From NCBI RefSeq assembly GCF_050015995.1, contig NZ_JBNHEP010000288.1:1-64000 (forward strand): a stretch of DNA of 64,000 bases. The letters run 5' to 3'. This document shows, piece by piece, positions 38,507 through 48,566 of this stretch. How positions within the stretch are numbered: position 1 is the first letter of the stretch; every line of letters begins with the position of its first letter. The notes beneath the pieces were generated by a model. The model did no database searches and was not told the DNA's origin. It saw nothing but the letters and a program-made list of their open reading frames with translations. A program made the translations under genes and the position numbers. Source of the DNA: Trichodesmium sp050015995. Lineage in GTDB: Bacteria > Cyanobacteriota > Cyanobacteriia > Cyanobacteriales > Microcoleaceae.

Positions 38507-40273
38507 ATGTCAATTGATTTTAGAAATATCAATACAGTATGGGCATCCATTTTAGTAGAAACACTAAAACGTTTAGGATTAACCACAGCAATTATCAGTC
38601 CTGGTTCTCGTTCCACACCTCTAACATTCGCCTTCGCCACCCATCCCAAAATCGAAGCTATTCCGATTATTGATGAACGTTCAGCAGCATTTTTTGCCCT
38701 AGGAATAGCAAAAAAAAATTATCATGCTGTGGTTATAGTCTGCACATCCGGTACCGCCGCAGCTAATTTTTATCCAGCCATAATAGAAGCAAAAGAAAGT
38801 CGTATCCCACTATTAGTTTTAACCGCAGATAGACCCCCAGAACTACGAAATTGTCATGCTGGTCAAACTATAGAGCAAGTAAAATTATATGGTAATTATC
38901 CTAACTGGCAAATTGAACTAAGTTTACCTTCAGTAGAACTAAAAAGACTGGAATATTTAAGACAAACAGTTATTTATGGTTGGGAAAAAACTACTTTTCC
39001 TACACCCGGACCTGTGCATTTTAATATTCCTTTTCGAGACCCTTTACCACCCATACCCCAACCAGAAACTATAGCCTTAGCATCAAAATTTCCCAAAAAA
39101 TTTTTTGCTACTGTACAGCCAGTTTTAAGAACAGAATATTTGCCAAATTATGACTTAATAGAACTCTTAAAAAATCAACTTAAATCTCAGCAAGGCATCA
39201 TAGTTGCAGGTTTAGCACAACCAGAAAAACCTCAAGAATATTGTCAGGCGATCGCTGAAATTTCCCAAACTTTAAATTTCCCTGTTTTAGCTGAAGGTTT
39301 ATCCCCTTTAAGAAACTACTCTCAGTTAAATCCCTATTTAATTAGCACTTATGATTTAATTTTAAGAAATCAGAACTTAGCAGAAAAACTCATTCCTGAA
39401 ATAGTCTTACAAATCGGAGAATTGCCAACAAGTAAACAACTAAGAAGTTGGCTAGAAGTAACTAATTCCCACAGATTAATTATTGACAAAAGTGACCATA
39501 ACTTCGATCCGCTTCATGGTAAGACAATTCACTTACGAATTTCAGTAGAACAACTAGCCAAAATTTTGACTCCTGAAATTATCCTTAATAACTCTGATAT
39601 AAATTACTTAAATTTGTGGTGTAATTATGAAGCAAAGGTTAGAGAAAATATTGACAAAAAAATGGCAAAAGTTAATCAGATATTGGAACCAAAAATTTCT
39701 TGGTTAATTTCTCAGACATTACCAAAAACTACACCAATATTTATTGCTAATAGTATGCCAGTTAGAGATGTAGAATTTTTCTGGGTTCATAATAATTCCC
39801 AAATTCAGCCATTTTTCAATCGAGGTGCAAACGGAATAGATGGTACTTTATCAACAGCTTTAGGTATTGCCCATCGGCATCAAAGCAGTATCATGTTAAC
39901 AGGAGATTTAGCACTTTTACATGACACCAATGGTTTTTTATTGAGAAATAAATTAGTCGGTCATTTAACTATTATTTTGATTAATAATCAGGGAGGTGGA
40001 ATTTTTGAAATGTTACCCATAGCTAAATTTGAACCACCTTTTACAGAATTTTTTGCTACTCCCCAAGATATTAATTTTGCTGATTTATGTAAAACTTATG
40101 ATGTAGAACATCAAAACATATCTTCCTGGAAGGAATTACAAAAGCTTTTAAATCCTTTACCAAGTCGTGGAATAAGAGTTTTAGAATTACAAACAAACCG
40201 CCAATTTGATGCTAGATGGCGGTTAGATAATTTAGATAAATTTGCAGCAGATTTTTCGTTATTTGAGAATTAA
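38507..40273 (+). CDS. menD: SEPHCHC synthase, thiamine diphosphate enzyme
   Basis: A 588-residue thiamine-diphosphate enzyme that joins isochorismate and 2-oxoglutarate. The start block TAIISPGSRSTPLTFAF with the conserved Glu in IDERSAAFFALG, the TSGTAAANFYPAIIEA region and LTADRPPELRNCHAGQTI are diagnostic of MenD. The ThDP/Mg motif is at GDLALLHDTNGFLL...NNQGGGIFEMLP (shown in part) in the C-terminal third. Length is normal. It follows menF, whose product it uses, with one HTH gene between them. Confidence 0.95.
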   Translation: MSIDFRNINTVWASILVETLKRLGLTTAIISPGSRSTPLTFAFATHPKIEAIPIIDERSAAFFALGIAKKNYHAVVIVCTSGTAAANFYPAIIEAKESRIPLLVLTADRPPELRNCHAGQTIEQVKLYGNYPNWQIELSLPSVELKRLEYLRQTVIYGWEKTTFPTPGPVHFNIPFRDPLPPIPQPETIALASKFPKKFFATVQPVLRTEYLPNYDLIELLKNQLKSQQGIIVAGLAQPEKPQEYCQAIAEISQTLNFPVLAEGLSPLRNYSQLNPYLISTYDLILRNQNLAEKLIPEIVLQIGELPTSKQLRSWLEVTNSHRLIIDKSDHNFDPLHGKTIHLRISVEQLAKILTPEIILNNSDINYLNLWCNYEAKVRENIDKKMAKVNQILEPKISWLISQTLPKTTPIFIANSMPVRDVEFFWVHNNSQIQPFFNRGANGIDGTLSTALGIAHRHQSSIMLTGDLALLHDTNGFLLRNKLVGHLTIILINNQGGGIFEMLPIAKFEPPFTEFFATPQDINFADLCKTYDVEHQNISSWKELQKLLNPLPSRGIRVLELQTNRQFDARWRLDNLDKFAADFSLFEN

Positions 40274-40861
40274 ATAAAGAGGGAAGAAAAAAAAAGGAAA
40301 AGGAAACAGTTTTAAAAGTATTTGATATAACCACTTCTCAACTCAACTATGTCCGTTCAAGGACTGGAAAATTCATCCTAGGCATACAAACAATAGACAT
40401 AGGCTTGACATCCTCCCGACGCTGCTCTACGAGACAGGGCAGGATTCCTCACAATCACGCTCTTAGGGCTTTCTGCTGCCTCTTGCCTCCTGCGGAGGAG
40501 CTACGCTAACAGAGGAGCTGCGCTTTTCATGTCGCGTTTGCGTTAGCATTCAGTAGGAAAGCGAAACACAGCACCTGCCTCCCTTGCCCTTCCTTCTTTT
40601 CGGTCTAAAGGCGCGCTCCTAAAGACTTGACAGCGCGCTCTTGGGGGTCTCCCCTAAGAGCGACTGGCGCGCTCCACTGCTAGCCCAGCAGCCGGATTCC
40701 ATTAAGTATAGCAAAGTAATTGTAAGAACCGCTCTTATTGATTGGTTTTGCCATCTCTGAGCTCCCCGCGCTAGCTGCCACACTTGCTCCACCTTTCATG
40801 TCGGCGACAGCCGAAACGGGAGAACGCGGGTCAAGGGCCAACGTTGAAATAAATCTTTGAT
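40274..40861. other. GC-rich repeat patch between menD and glutaredoxin gene
   Basis: From about 40403 the composition jumps in GC. The stretch starting CTTGACATCCTCCCGACGC and GGATTCCTCACAATCACGC resembles the conserved right ends of TnpB-type elements. It also contains nested palindromes: CCTGCGGAGG, GCTTTTCATGTCGCG, repeated GGCGCGCTCC/GACAGCGCGCTC units and CATGTCGGCGACAGCCGAAA. No gene fits. Confidence 0.55.
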
Positions 40862-41179
40862 TTAGTTTGGGAGTATGTCAATCAATAAAGGTTCTAATTG
40901 ACCTTTGCTATCCAAAGCATAAATATCATTGCAGCCACCAATATGTCGATCGTTAATAAAAATCTGTGGCACAGTACGACTTCCATTAGCACGTTCAGTC
41001 ATACTATTCCTGGCAGTTTCATTGCCATCTATTTTGTATTCGGTGTAGTTAACACCTTTCCACCAGAGTAAAAGTTTTGCTCTAATACAATACGGGCAAG
41101 TTTGCCAAGTATAAATTTCGACCTTTGCTTTCATTCGTTCTGGATGACGACCCAGAATAGGGTTCAGAAAATCAAGCAT
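40862..41179 (-). CDS. grxC: Glutaredoxin 3 type
   Basis: A 105-residue glutaredoxin. The dithiol active site CPYC is at residues 28-31, the cis-Pro in TVPQIF near 70, and the glutathione-binding GGCNDIYAL follows. This is the dithiol GrxC class that reduces protein disulfides and glutathione mixed disulfides in the cytosol. The first 15 residues (MLDFLNPILGRHPER) precede the usual start; the internal Met16 (MKAKVEIYTW) would give a standard-length protein. Without a clear ribosome site I keep the longer frame but consider the shorter equally likely. Confidence 0.92.
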   Translation of the reverse strand: MLDFLNPILGRHPERMKAKVEIYTWQTCPYCIRAKLLLWWKGVNYTEYKIDGNETARNSMTERANGSRTVPQIFINDRHIGGCNDIYALDSKGQLEPLLIDILPN

Positions 41180-41356
41180 TTTTAGTAATCAATTAAGTAG
41201 TAATAAATTAGGCAATTTAGATAATTTGTAACCTATTTTTAAGCCAAACGACAATAAATTTTCCTCACCTCCAATCTTGTTAATTTGATAACTTGATAAA
41301 AAGTCTTTTAGATGCTGAAAAATCATCTGTCTTAAATTATTTATTGCCTTAAAATT

Positions 41357-41626
41357 GTAAGCATTCAGCCATTAGCGGTCAGCTAATCGTGCGGAATGCT
41401 ACGCAAACAGCTTTTTAATGAATGAAGCAAGTATTCGTTTAACTTCTACTACATTTTCAACTATAGAATTGAAGTATAAGAAGAACGAGCTTGAGTTGTC
41501 AACCCATACAATTTTGTGGCGAGAAATGTAGATTTAACTCGGAAGCTAATAGCTGTTAACGTAGTTCCTCCGCAGGAGACTAACGCAGTTCCTCTGTAAG
41601 AGGTTAGCTGACCGCTGAAAGCTTAC
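41357..41626. repeat. Dispersed repeat family B, long copy
   Basis: Inverted ends GTAAGCATTCAGCCATTAGC and CTGACCGCTGAAAGCTTAC. It contains GAGCTTGAGTTGTCAACCC, as at 31784, plus an extra AACGCAGTTCCTCTG-type palindromic insert. Confidence 0.7.
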
Positions 41627-41633
41627 TTAAAAT

Positions 41634-41894
41634 TTAGTATCGATATCTTGTAGGTTTTGCCCTCATTTTCATTTGTGTTTGCATTTTCTTTCTGATGTAT
41701 AGCTCTCTAGAAATCTTAGAAAAATAATGAGCAGTAAATACTACATTTACTATAAAAAAAGCTAAGACTAAAAATAGAAATAAAAAACTTGCATAAGTAA
41801 ATTTATGGAAGAAAGTAATAATTAAAAATACAATGGAAAGAAGACCAGCTCCAGAGGCAGCAGAACTAACAATTAGCCAGCGCAAATTAGACAT
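41634..41894 (-). CDS. Small two-helix membrane protein, hypothetical
   Basis: An 86-residue frame with two hydrophobic segments (about residues 6-28 and 34-57) and a strongly basic tail (KKMQTQMKMRAKPTRYRY). The positive tail after the second helix would leave it in the cytoplasm. I do not recognise it. There is no ribosome site of note, which is not unusual in cyanobacteria. It lies between two repeat blocks, so it could be spurious. Confidence 0.5.
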   Translation of the reverse strand: MSNLRWLIVSSAASGAGLLSIVFLIITFFHKFTYASFLFLFLVLAFFIVNVVFTAHYFSKISRELYIRKKMQTQMKMRAKPTRYRY

Positions 41895-42926
41895 AGTTAA
41901 GTTGATAAATATTTTTGATTAATTAAGAAGATAAATAAAAATTATTTAATCATATATCAATCAGTAATTATATATGAAAATATGTTCACGCCATGAAGTA
42001 TTTTAATCTTATGAATCATCCCTGATTGGGATCAATTAGTTGCAGTTAAATTTAATAGCAATTTAGAAGTATAGTCTATAATTAATTTACTTCTATTTAA
42101 CTTGAGGAGCATCAGCTAAATTTGGTTCACTCTCTCAAAAGTGTTTCAAGTAGAAATATGTGAGTTAGATTTATAAGTTGAGAAAAACTTACAACAAAAG
42201 TTTTTCTTGTGGAATAGTTATTATTTCATTCCTAGTTGTATTACTGTCTTAATTTAACTATATTTTCTGTGCTATCAAGTTCGGATAGTTATTTATAAAA
42301 AACCTTCTTTCAATATTGAAATTATCACTTTCCCTACTCTCCTATTACCTAAGCAGGTAAGTCAAATTAAATATAAAATAATCATTGATAGGGAACAAAG
42401 AACAGTGAATAGTTCATTAATGGATAATGGATAATCGATAATTGATAATTACCTCTGGTTAAAACCGAGAGGATTGAATACAAGGAATATTGTCTTTGTT
42501 TTCCCCTTGAAAGGGGAGGCTTTTAACCTAAACTGTTTAATTATTTAATTATTTAATTATTAATTATCCGGTAAAATGAAGCAGAGATTAAACAATTTTT
42601 ATTACTTCACCTGACATCTGCTTATTGGTTTGATTTTTTTTTACATGCACCTACTTATTATTTATAAGTATTTAACCGAAAATGATATTAAAGAAGAATG
42701 TAGATAGAAAATCAAGCTATATCAGAATTCAGACCAGGATTAATCCCACGTTGAAGCTATTTGCCTCTTGTCTCCTGTAAAGGTTGTGCTTTTCATCTTG
42801 CGCAGCTAAAGAAAGGCTTTTCATGTCGCGCAGCGAAACAGACGTGGGATTTCTCCCGGAGAGAGCTAAATATCTATCAAACTTAAAAGTATTGCTGAAA
42901 GATCAGAATTTATACAAAACTAAAGT
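41895..42926. other. Repeat-bearing spacer downstream of VIPP1 gene
   Basis: No gene seen. It holds a family A repeat (42412-42575) and an inverted-repeat patch (42742-42851, arms AATCCCACGT / ACGTGGGATT) that contains two GCTTTTCATCTTGCGCAGC-like palindromes. Confidence 0.55.
42412..42575. repeat. Dispersed repeat family A without GC-rich core
   Basis: Runs from TCATTAATGGATAATGG through CCTCTGGTTAAAACCGAGAGG and CCCCTTGAAAGGGGAGGC to TTAATTATTTAATTATT units and CCGGTAA. The GC-rich core of other copies is absent. Confidence 0.8.
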
Positions 42927-43694
42927 TTACATTTTGTCAAGTTGTTTACGCAAATCCTCCAGTTCATCATCAACCTCTGATTTTTCTGCTGAACCTTGAT
43001 TAGAAGCTGGTAGTTGATTCTGGCTTACAGAACCTTCAATCAGTTGTGCCTTCATCGCTGCCAACTCATCATCCACATCACTACTAGCTTCTAACTTTCG
43101 GAAATCCTCTTCCAAACCACCACCACCAGCTAACTCTGCTGTAGCTTGGGAACGAGCCTCCATTTGCAACACCTTTTCTTCCATCCGGTCAAAAGCTGCC
43201 ATTGCCCCGCTAGTATTAATAGAACCCATTGTATTATTGAGTTGCTCCTGAGTTTTAGCAGCCGTCATTCTCGCCTTCAACATATCCTTCTTAGCCTTAG
43301 CCTCAGAAATCTTACCTTCTAAAGCTGTCAAATTCCGTTTTAGGGTTTCCACCTGAGTTGTTTGACCGTCCAAAGATACTTTTACAGTGTTTGCTGTCTC
43401 AGAATAAGTCTTCTTACGCTGTAGAGCTTCTTTGGCCAGACTTTCATCTCCCTTTTGCAGAGCTAACTGTGCCCGGGAGTGCCATTGATTAACTTGAGAC
43501 TGGGCTTGATTATACTGTTGTTGGCTACGTTTCTGAGTAGCAATAGCGCTAGCAACTGCCTGACGCAACTGGACCAAATCTTCTTGCATATCAATAATAG
43601 ACTGTTCTAGAACCTTCTCAGGGTCTTCAGCCTTATTTACCATCTCATTAACATTAGCTCTAACGATACGACTAATCCGATCAAATAATCCCAT
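42927..43694 (-). CDS. vipp1: Membrane-remodelling protein VIPP1/IM30
   Basis: A 255-residue PspA/IM30-family protein. The amphipathic helix MGLFDRISRIVRANVNEMV starts it, and the rest to about 215 is a long coiled-coil of the ESCRT-III-like fold, with EDPEKVLEQSIIDMQEDLVQLRQAVA typical of the family. The C-terminal extension ending VDDELEDLRKQLDKM, after a flexible NQLPASNQGSAEKSE linker, marks VIPP1 rather than PspA. VIPP1 is needed for thylakoid membrane biogenesis and repair. A shorter PspA-like paralogue follows upstream at 45943 on the same strand. Confidence 0.92.
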   Translation of the reverse strand: MGLFDRISRIVRANVNEMVNKAEDPEKVLEQSIIDMQEDLVQLRQAVASAIATQKRSQQQYNQAQSQVNQWHSRAQLALQKGDESLAKEALQRKKTYSETANTVKVSLDGQTTQVETLKRNLTALEGKISEAKAKKDMLKARMTAAKTQEQLNNTMGSINTSGAMAAFDRMEEKVLQMEARSQATAELAGGGGLEEDFRKLEASSDVDDELAAMKAQLIEGSVSQNQLPASNQGSAEKSEVDDELEDLRKQLDKM

Positions 43695-43967
43695 AATTTT
43701 ATCTTTCCTTTTAATTGACCATTTGTTTAAGTTGGCTCCCAGCTTCCGATTACAGATACTAGCTACTCTGGGCCAAGCTTTTGATTAGTTGATTAGGGAA
43801 AATTTACCCTATAATTATAATATCCATTTTAAGCTGTTCTTTGTCCGTAAAGCCCAGGCGGACTTGAATGTTTTTGAGGGAAAAAATGGCTCGAACCAAG
43901 AGTAGCAAAAGAAATACCTTAAGAGGCTAAAAATGCCTCAATCTATGAATTAATAAATTAATCACGA

Positions 43968-44036
43968 CTTACGCAAGGACTATACATATAGCGTTCAGTC
44001 ATCAGACTATCTCCATATTAGCACTCCTTGCGTAAG
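43968..44036. mobile_element. Small inverted-repeat element
   Basis: Arms CTTACGCAAGGA (43968-43979) and TCCTTGCGTAAG (44025-44036) are perfect complements around a 45-base middle. It lies just upstream of the dead IS701-like transposase and may be a MITE. A second imperfect palindrome with a HIP1 site follows at 44038-44063. Confidence 0.65.
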
Positions 44037-44204
44037 GATTCAGGTCAGAGCGATCGCCTGAATCACAAAATTATCATAACTCATATAAAGATACGCTAAT
44101 ATAGTTTATTTTCATAATTGTAGATGTTGCTAATTGTAAATAAATTTTGCCCAAATACTCTAATTATTATATAATTATATTTATGATTAATTTGAGCTAA
44201 AAAT

Positions 44205-45202
44205 ATGAATTTTAACTATATTGATTACTATCAGTATTTACTTGATTTTCATACAAATTATACCATCACGCTCTTTAGCAAACCATCTAGAAAATATTAG
44301 CCATGACACGATAAATCGTTATCTGAAAATCGAAAATTTTGATGACCAGGCTTTATGGATAAATGTTAAAGAGGAAATTTTCACTAACACAGAAAGTTAT
44401 TTAATCTTTGATGATACAGTTAATCAGGAACATAGTAATAAAATTGAGTTAGTCCGGCGACAGTATAATGGTAATAACCATAGAGTAATTCGTGGTATAG
44501 GGATAGTAAATTGTATATATTTAAATCCAGAAATCGAATAATTTTGGCTGATAGGCTGATAGATTATCGAGTTTAGGATCCAGGTACTGATAATAAAAGC
44601 AAAATAGATAATGTAGAATAAATGGTTTTTTCTGATTTACCACACCAAAAACTACCATTTAAGACTGTGTTAATGGATAGTTGCTATGGAAAACAAAGAT
44701 TAATGGCATTGGTAGATAACTTAGAAAAAATTTATTACTGTTCCTTAAAAATAAATCGTCTAGTAGATGATACTGAAGGTGTAGAGAAATATCAAAATAT
44801 TGGAGAGCTAAGTTGGAATTAATCAGAAAGAATATCAGGTAAAATAATTAAAATCAAAGGAATTCCTTTGGGATAAGAAAGTTAAACTCCATGGGGCAAC
44901 TGTTTCTACCAAAACGACAAAATATATTGCAACTAATGACTTAGATCAATCTTCGCATTTATGCTGTAGAGTTTGAGTCTCAAACCAGATGGAAAATTGC
45001 ATAATTTTATAGGGAAATTAAGCAATTAACGGGTATAGAATTCTCTCAATGTCGTCGAGCACCAAATTCAGAAAAATTATATATCCTGTGCTATGTTAGT
45101 CTGCAATTTTTGCCAAAGATGAGCAGTAAAATAGGAAAAATTATCTATAAAGTTAGACATGAATTACTGTCAGATTATCTGACGCCTCATCCGAAAAATT
45201 AA
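44205..45202 (+). pseudogene. Dead IS701-like DDE transposase
   Basis: The start MNFNYIDYYQYLLDFHTNYT (44205) shifts frame and continues as LANHLENISHDTINRYL and SYLIFDDTVNQEHSNKIELV, with the first catalytic Asp in DDTV. Later parts are VLMDSCYGKQRLMALVDNLE (second Asp region) and WKIEQFYREIKQLTG-like remains, ending near SDYLTPHPKN. Several stops and frame changes break it. The order and motifs match IS701-type transposases. It splits the VIPP1 and PspA genes. Confidence 0.82.
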
Positions 45203-45273
45203 TTAAGTTTTAAAACAAGAATGGTTGTCTAATTATTAAAGACAATTATTCACCCAATAAAATTGATTTAATA

Positions 45274-45930
45274 ATGAAATATTGGCAAGCCAAAAAGTTA
45301 ACATAAACTGAATTTAAGCGTTTAACAGGGGTAAAAAAATTTTCAGAGTGATGGTTCGTACTGTTAAAGCTCAAGAAAAAGAAAAAAAGAAACGAGGTCG
45401 CCAGCCCAAGTTAATTCTGGAAGACCCAATTTTAATCACCCTTAAATATTTAAGAGAATATAGAACTTATTATCATATTGGTTCATATTGAAAAATATCC
45501 GAATCCTCTGTTTGTCCTATTGTTCTAAAAATTGAAAACATCTTGATAAAATCTCGCCAATTCCGACTACCTGGAAAGAAAGAATTATGGCCAACTTCTG
45601 CTGAAGAGGAACTGGTAATAATGGATGTCATAGAAAGTCAAATTGAAAGAGCAAAAAAACGCCAAAAACAGTTTTATAGTGGAAAAAAGAAACAATATAC
45701 TTTAAAAAAACAATTGGTAATCAAACAAAAAAGTGGTTTAATTGTTTGTGTAGTCAATTGTCTAAAACTATATTCTACCCAGATTCTCAATCCACAAAGG
45801 TTTCCTAAAATTGATTTTATTTTAGCCTGTAAATTGGTCTTGACAAAGGATGTTGAATTTTCTGGTATGGTTTCTAGTTTTGTAATAGTGAGACTAAGCA
45901 AATCTCACTTAAATTTTACTTTTAGCCCTT
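45274..45930 (+). pseudogene. Dead IS5-family (DDE_4) transposase
   Basis: Starts at ATG 45274 (MKYWQAKKLT, stop, TEFKRLTGV). It then reads KKRGRQPKLILEDPILITLKYLREYRTYYHIG, shown in part: KYLREYRTYYHIG, the HTH domain of IS5-type transposases. After another stop come SRQFRLPGKKELW and YSGKKKQYTLKKQLVIKQKSG, the lead-in to the second catalytic block. The C-terminal catalytic part is lost. At least three stops or shifts. Confidence 0.8.
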
Positions 45931-45942
45931 GAAATATTGTTT

Positions 45943-46677
45943 TTAGGATACCTCACCAGTGTCTGATTTTTTCAGATAGGAACCTTTTTTATGAGGCAGT
46001 TGAGGATTTGTGACTCTAGGCAACATTTCCGCCTTCATTGCTTCCAACTGAGTCTCAATATCATTCTCATCTCTTTCCAAAGATACAAACTGTTTCTCTA
46101 AACTATCAGTTCCCAACTCAGCCATCGCCTCAGACTTAGCCTCAAGCTGTATTATTTTCTCTTCCATCTGCTCAAAAGCACTTAGAGTATTACCAGTATT
46201 CACCAATCCTAACATTTCATTCAGCTTTTCCGAAGCTCTCGCAGAACGTGCCCTAGCAATATACATATTCTTTTTTAATTTTGCTTCACTAATTTTATGC
46301 TCCAACTGCCTCATATTTTGCTTCAGCTTTTCCACCACCTGTTTTTGCTGTTCCACCTGAACCTTCATCACGGTAGCTGTTTCTTGGTATGACTTGCGTC
46401 TAGTCAGAGCTTCCCGGGCCAAATCATCCTGGCCTTTTTGCAAAGCCAACTGGGCTCGTCTATACCATTCATCAGCAGTAGATTGAGCTTGGTAACATTG
46501 TCTTTCTGTGCGTTTTTGAGTAGCGATCGCTTGTGCCACTGCTTGGCGTAGTTTCACCAGGTCACTCTGCATGTCTTTTACTGTCTGCTCCAGAACCTTC
46601 TCAGGATCTTCAGCACCAGAAACCAAACTATTTATATTCCCGCGAATTATCCCCCAAAGGCGGTCAAAAATTCCCAT
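45943..46677 (-). CDS. pspA: PspA/IM30 family protein (PspA-like)
   Basis: A 244-residue paralogue of VIPP1. It has the same amphipathic start (MGIFDRLWGIIRGNINSLV), the AEDPEKVLEQTVKDMQSDLVKLRQAVA block and the long coiled-coil. It ends after a short basic tail (KKGSYLKKSDTGEVS) and lacks the VIPP1 C-terminal helix, which marks it as PspA-type. Start placed at ATG 46677, with GGAGAG five bases upstream; a TTG codon before it gives a spurious extra Met. Likely a membrane-stress protein forming rods or helices. Neighbour to VIPP1, separated by two dead transposases. Confidence 0.9.
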   Translation of the reverse strand: MGIFDRLWGIIRGNINSLVSGAEDPEKVLEQTVKDMQSDLVKLRQAVAQAIATQKRTERQCYQAQSTADEWYRRAQLALQKGQDDLAREALTRRKSYQETATVMKVQVEQQKQVVEKLKQNMRQLEHKISEAKLKKNMYIARARSARASEKLNEMLGLVNTGNTLSAFEQMEEKIIQLEAKSEAMAELGTDSLEKQFVSLERDENDIETQLEAMKAEMLPRVTNPQLPHKKGSYLKKSDTGEVS

Positions 46678-46826
46678 CAAGACTCTCCATATTTATTATA
46701 ATTTTCGATCATAAAGTCTCCAGGAGTAATTAATTTTTCGTACTTTAACTTTTATACTTATTGGAGAAAGAAATAACCGTACTCTCCAGTCATTTTTTAA
46801 TAATCTTTTTTTCTTCTGTTCCCGAA

Positions 46827-48083
46827 TTAATAATTTTCAGGTTTCAACTTGTAATATTTTGCATCCAGTCCTTCTTGGCGTAATTCTTGAAGAAATATTT
46901 TTGCCCTTTCTGGTTCCCAAAATGCCCCCATCTGTATCTTCATACCATTAGCCGTTTCACGAATATAAGCATCTGAAATTATTTGCTGTGCTTTATACAA
47001 AGAGTCTTCATTGACATAATCCAGAACAACATAATACCAACCATCATCTGATTTAATTGGGCTAGTTATTTGAGAACTATTAGAAATTTCTGGGGAAGGT
47101 TTAACTATTGGGGATGGAGTTGGAGAAGATAAAGTAACTACAGTAGATGGGGTAGACTGAGGCAATAAAGTAGTGCTGAGATTATCCAGTTTTGTACTTG
47201 CTTTATAAGTAGGTGGTGAAGCAGTATTAACACTTCCTGATATTGGTGGTGGTACCACAGGTTTGACTTTTGCCGTAGGAGATGGGAACTGACTAGGTTT
47301 AGGATTAACGTTACTTAGAGTATTCAAATCTAAATCTACAAACTCTTGAGATGCCAAGTCAGGAGATTTTGGTAAAGGTTTCTCGTCCCTATTTTTAATA
47401 TTATCAGTAGTAGTATCATCTGTATTTGTTTGAGCAGAAGTACCTTTCAAAAAACGGTCTAAACCAAGATTGCTCAGACCTGATGGGTGCATTACAACAT
47501 AACCCAAAATCGTACAAGAGATCAAGAACAGAAACATTGAAACTATTCCCAGGGGAGTAAACAAACTTGCTAAGTAACTAGATTGCTCCTGACGACTTGA
47601 TTTTAATTTATCTAAACTCTCTAGAAGTTTCTCTGAAGATTCCAGATAGTTATCTGGTGCTGTAGAATTATTGTCACCTAATTGAGATGTCTGTTTCTCA
47701 CCATCCTGATTTTCTACGTCACCTTTTTTGGCCATACTAATTTCCGTAGGGGTGGGAGGCTCAATGGCCACTGGTGAAGGTTTCTTAGCAGAAGTATTAG
47801 ATGTTTCATAGTTTTCCAGCGATGATTCTATCTCAGATAAAGGCAATGAGGATAGTGTTTGATCCTCCACTGGTAATAGAGACATTAACTCGGGTGTTTT
47901 ATAAATTTGTTTATTAATATTTTTCTGAGAAACTGCCGACTTTTCTGTTTGCCTGCGGTACTTACGATATCTTGTTAGTTCTGCTTCTAGCTCTACATCC
48001 AAACTTTCCATTACAGTTTGCAAAGTCTGATTCAATTCCTGGGTAGAATTTTTAGTAGACTTAACTATCGAATTTTGACTCAT
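46827..48083 (-). CDS. Single-pass membrane protein with C-terminal SPOR-like domain
   Basis: A 418-residue protein. Residues 1-170 are hydrophilic and disordered (Ser, Glu, Pro-rich). One membrane segment lies at about 174-200 (FTPLGIVSMFLFLISCTILG). A Pro/Ser/Thr-rich linker follows (to about 335). The last ~75 residues (DGWYYVVLDYVNEDSLYKAQ, then MKIQMGAFWEPERAKIFLQE, then GLDAKYYKL) have the SPOR pattern of a peptidoglycan-binding domain. The layout suggests an inner-membrane anchor with a periplasmic wall-binding domain, perhaps in division. I know no gene name for it. Confidence 0.78.
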   Translation of the reverse strand: MSQNSIVKSTKNSTQELNQTLQTVMESLDVELEAELTRYRKYRRQTEKSAVSQKNINKQIYKTPELMSLLPVEDQTLSSLPLSEIESSLENYETSNTSAKKPSPVAIEPPTPTEISMAKKGDVENQDGEKQTSQLGDNNSTAPDNYLESSEKLLESLDKLKSSRQEQSSYLASLFTPLGIVSMFLFLISCTILGYVVMHPSGLSNLGLDRFLKGTSAQTNTDDTTTDNIKNRDEKPLPKSPDLASQEFVDLDLNTLSNVNPKPSQFPSPTAKVKPVVPPPISGSVNTASPPTYKASTKLDNLSTTLLPQSTPSTVVTLSSPTPSPIVKPSPEISNSSQITSPIKSDDGWYYVVLDYVNEDSLYKAQQIISDAYIRETANGMKIQMGAFWEPERAKIFLQELRQEGLDAKYYKLKPENY

Positions 48084-48319
48084 TTAATAACTCCTGCTAG
48101 TTAATCATTAGATTTGACATAATATTTCGATTGATTAATATAGTAATCAAAGGTTAGCATAGTAGAACAAATGGTCACAAGATCTATATAAGCAACAGGA
48201 AAAGTTAATGCACTGGGCCAGATATATGTACTGCTGTATGTAATTAGACGAAGTTGGTGGGATATTTTCTGGAAGTTCCGACTTAGCAGTTAAAGCCTAC
48301 ACAGCGCTGTAACGAATAT

Positions 48320-48553
48320 TGGGAATTAATACCGAAAACTATTGAGGATAGGATTCACAGATGTGAACACTGTGGTTATACTGAAGATCGATATATTAAT
48401 TCTACTTAGGTATATTTAACTTGGGCTTGGGTGTAGGAACTATCCTCTTCAGATTCAGATTCAGAGTTCCATAGCTATACTGATTGAGGAAGCATGAAGT
48501 ACCTATGGATAAGGAAACGTCAGAAACCCCTCGCTCAATCCAGTAGCGAGGGG
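48320..48553 (+). pseudogene. tnpB: 3' remnant of a TnpB gene and its right end
   Basis: Reads PKTIEDRIHRCEHCGYTEDR YINST, stop, VYLTWAWV: the C-terminal zinc-finger and tail of TnpB, with two of the four Cys kept. It is followed by KYLWIRKRQKPLA-like codons and a perfect 9-bp hairpin (CCCCTCGCT 48527-48535 / AGCGAGGGG 48545-48553), as in the conserved right-end RNA region of such elements. The rest of the gene is gone. Confidence 0.75.
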
Positions 48554-48566
48554 TAATTAATCAACT

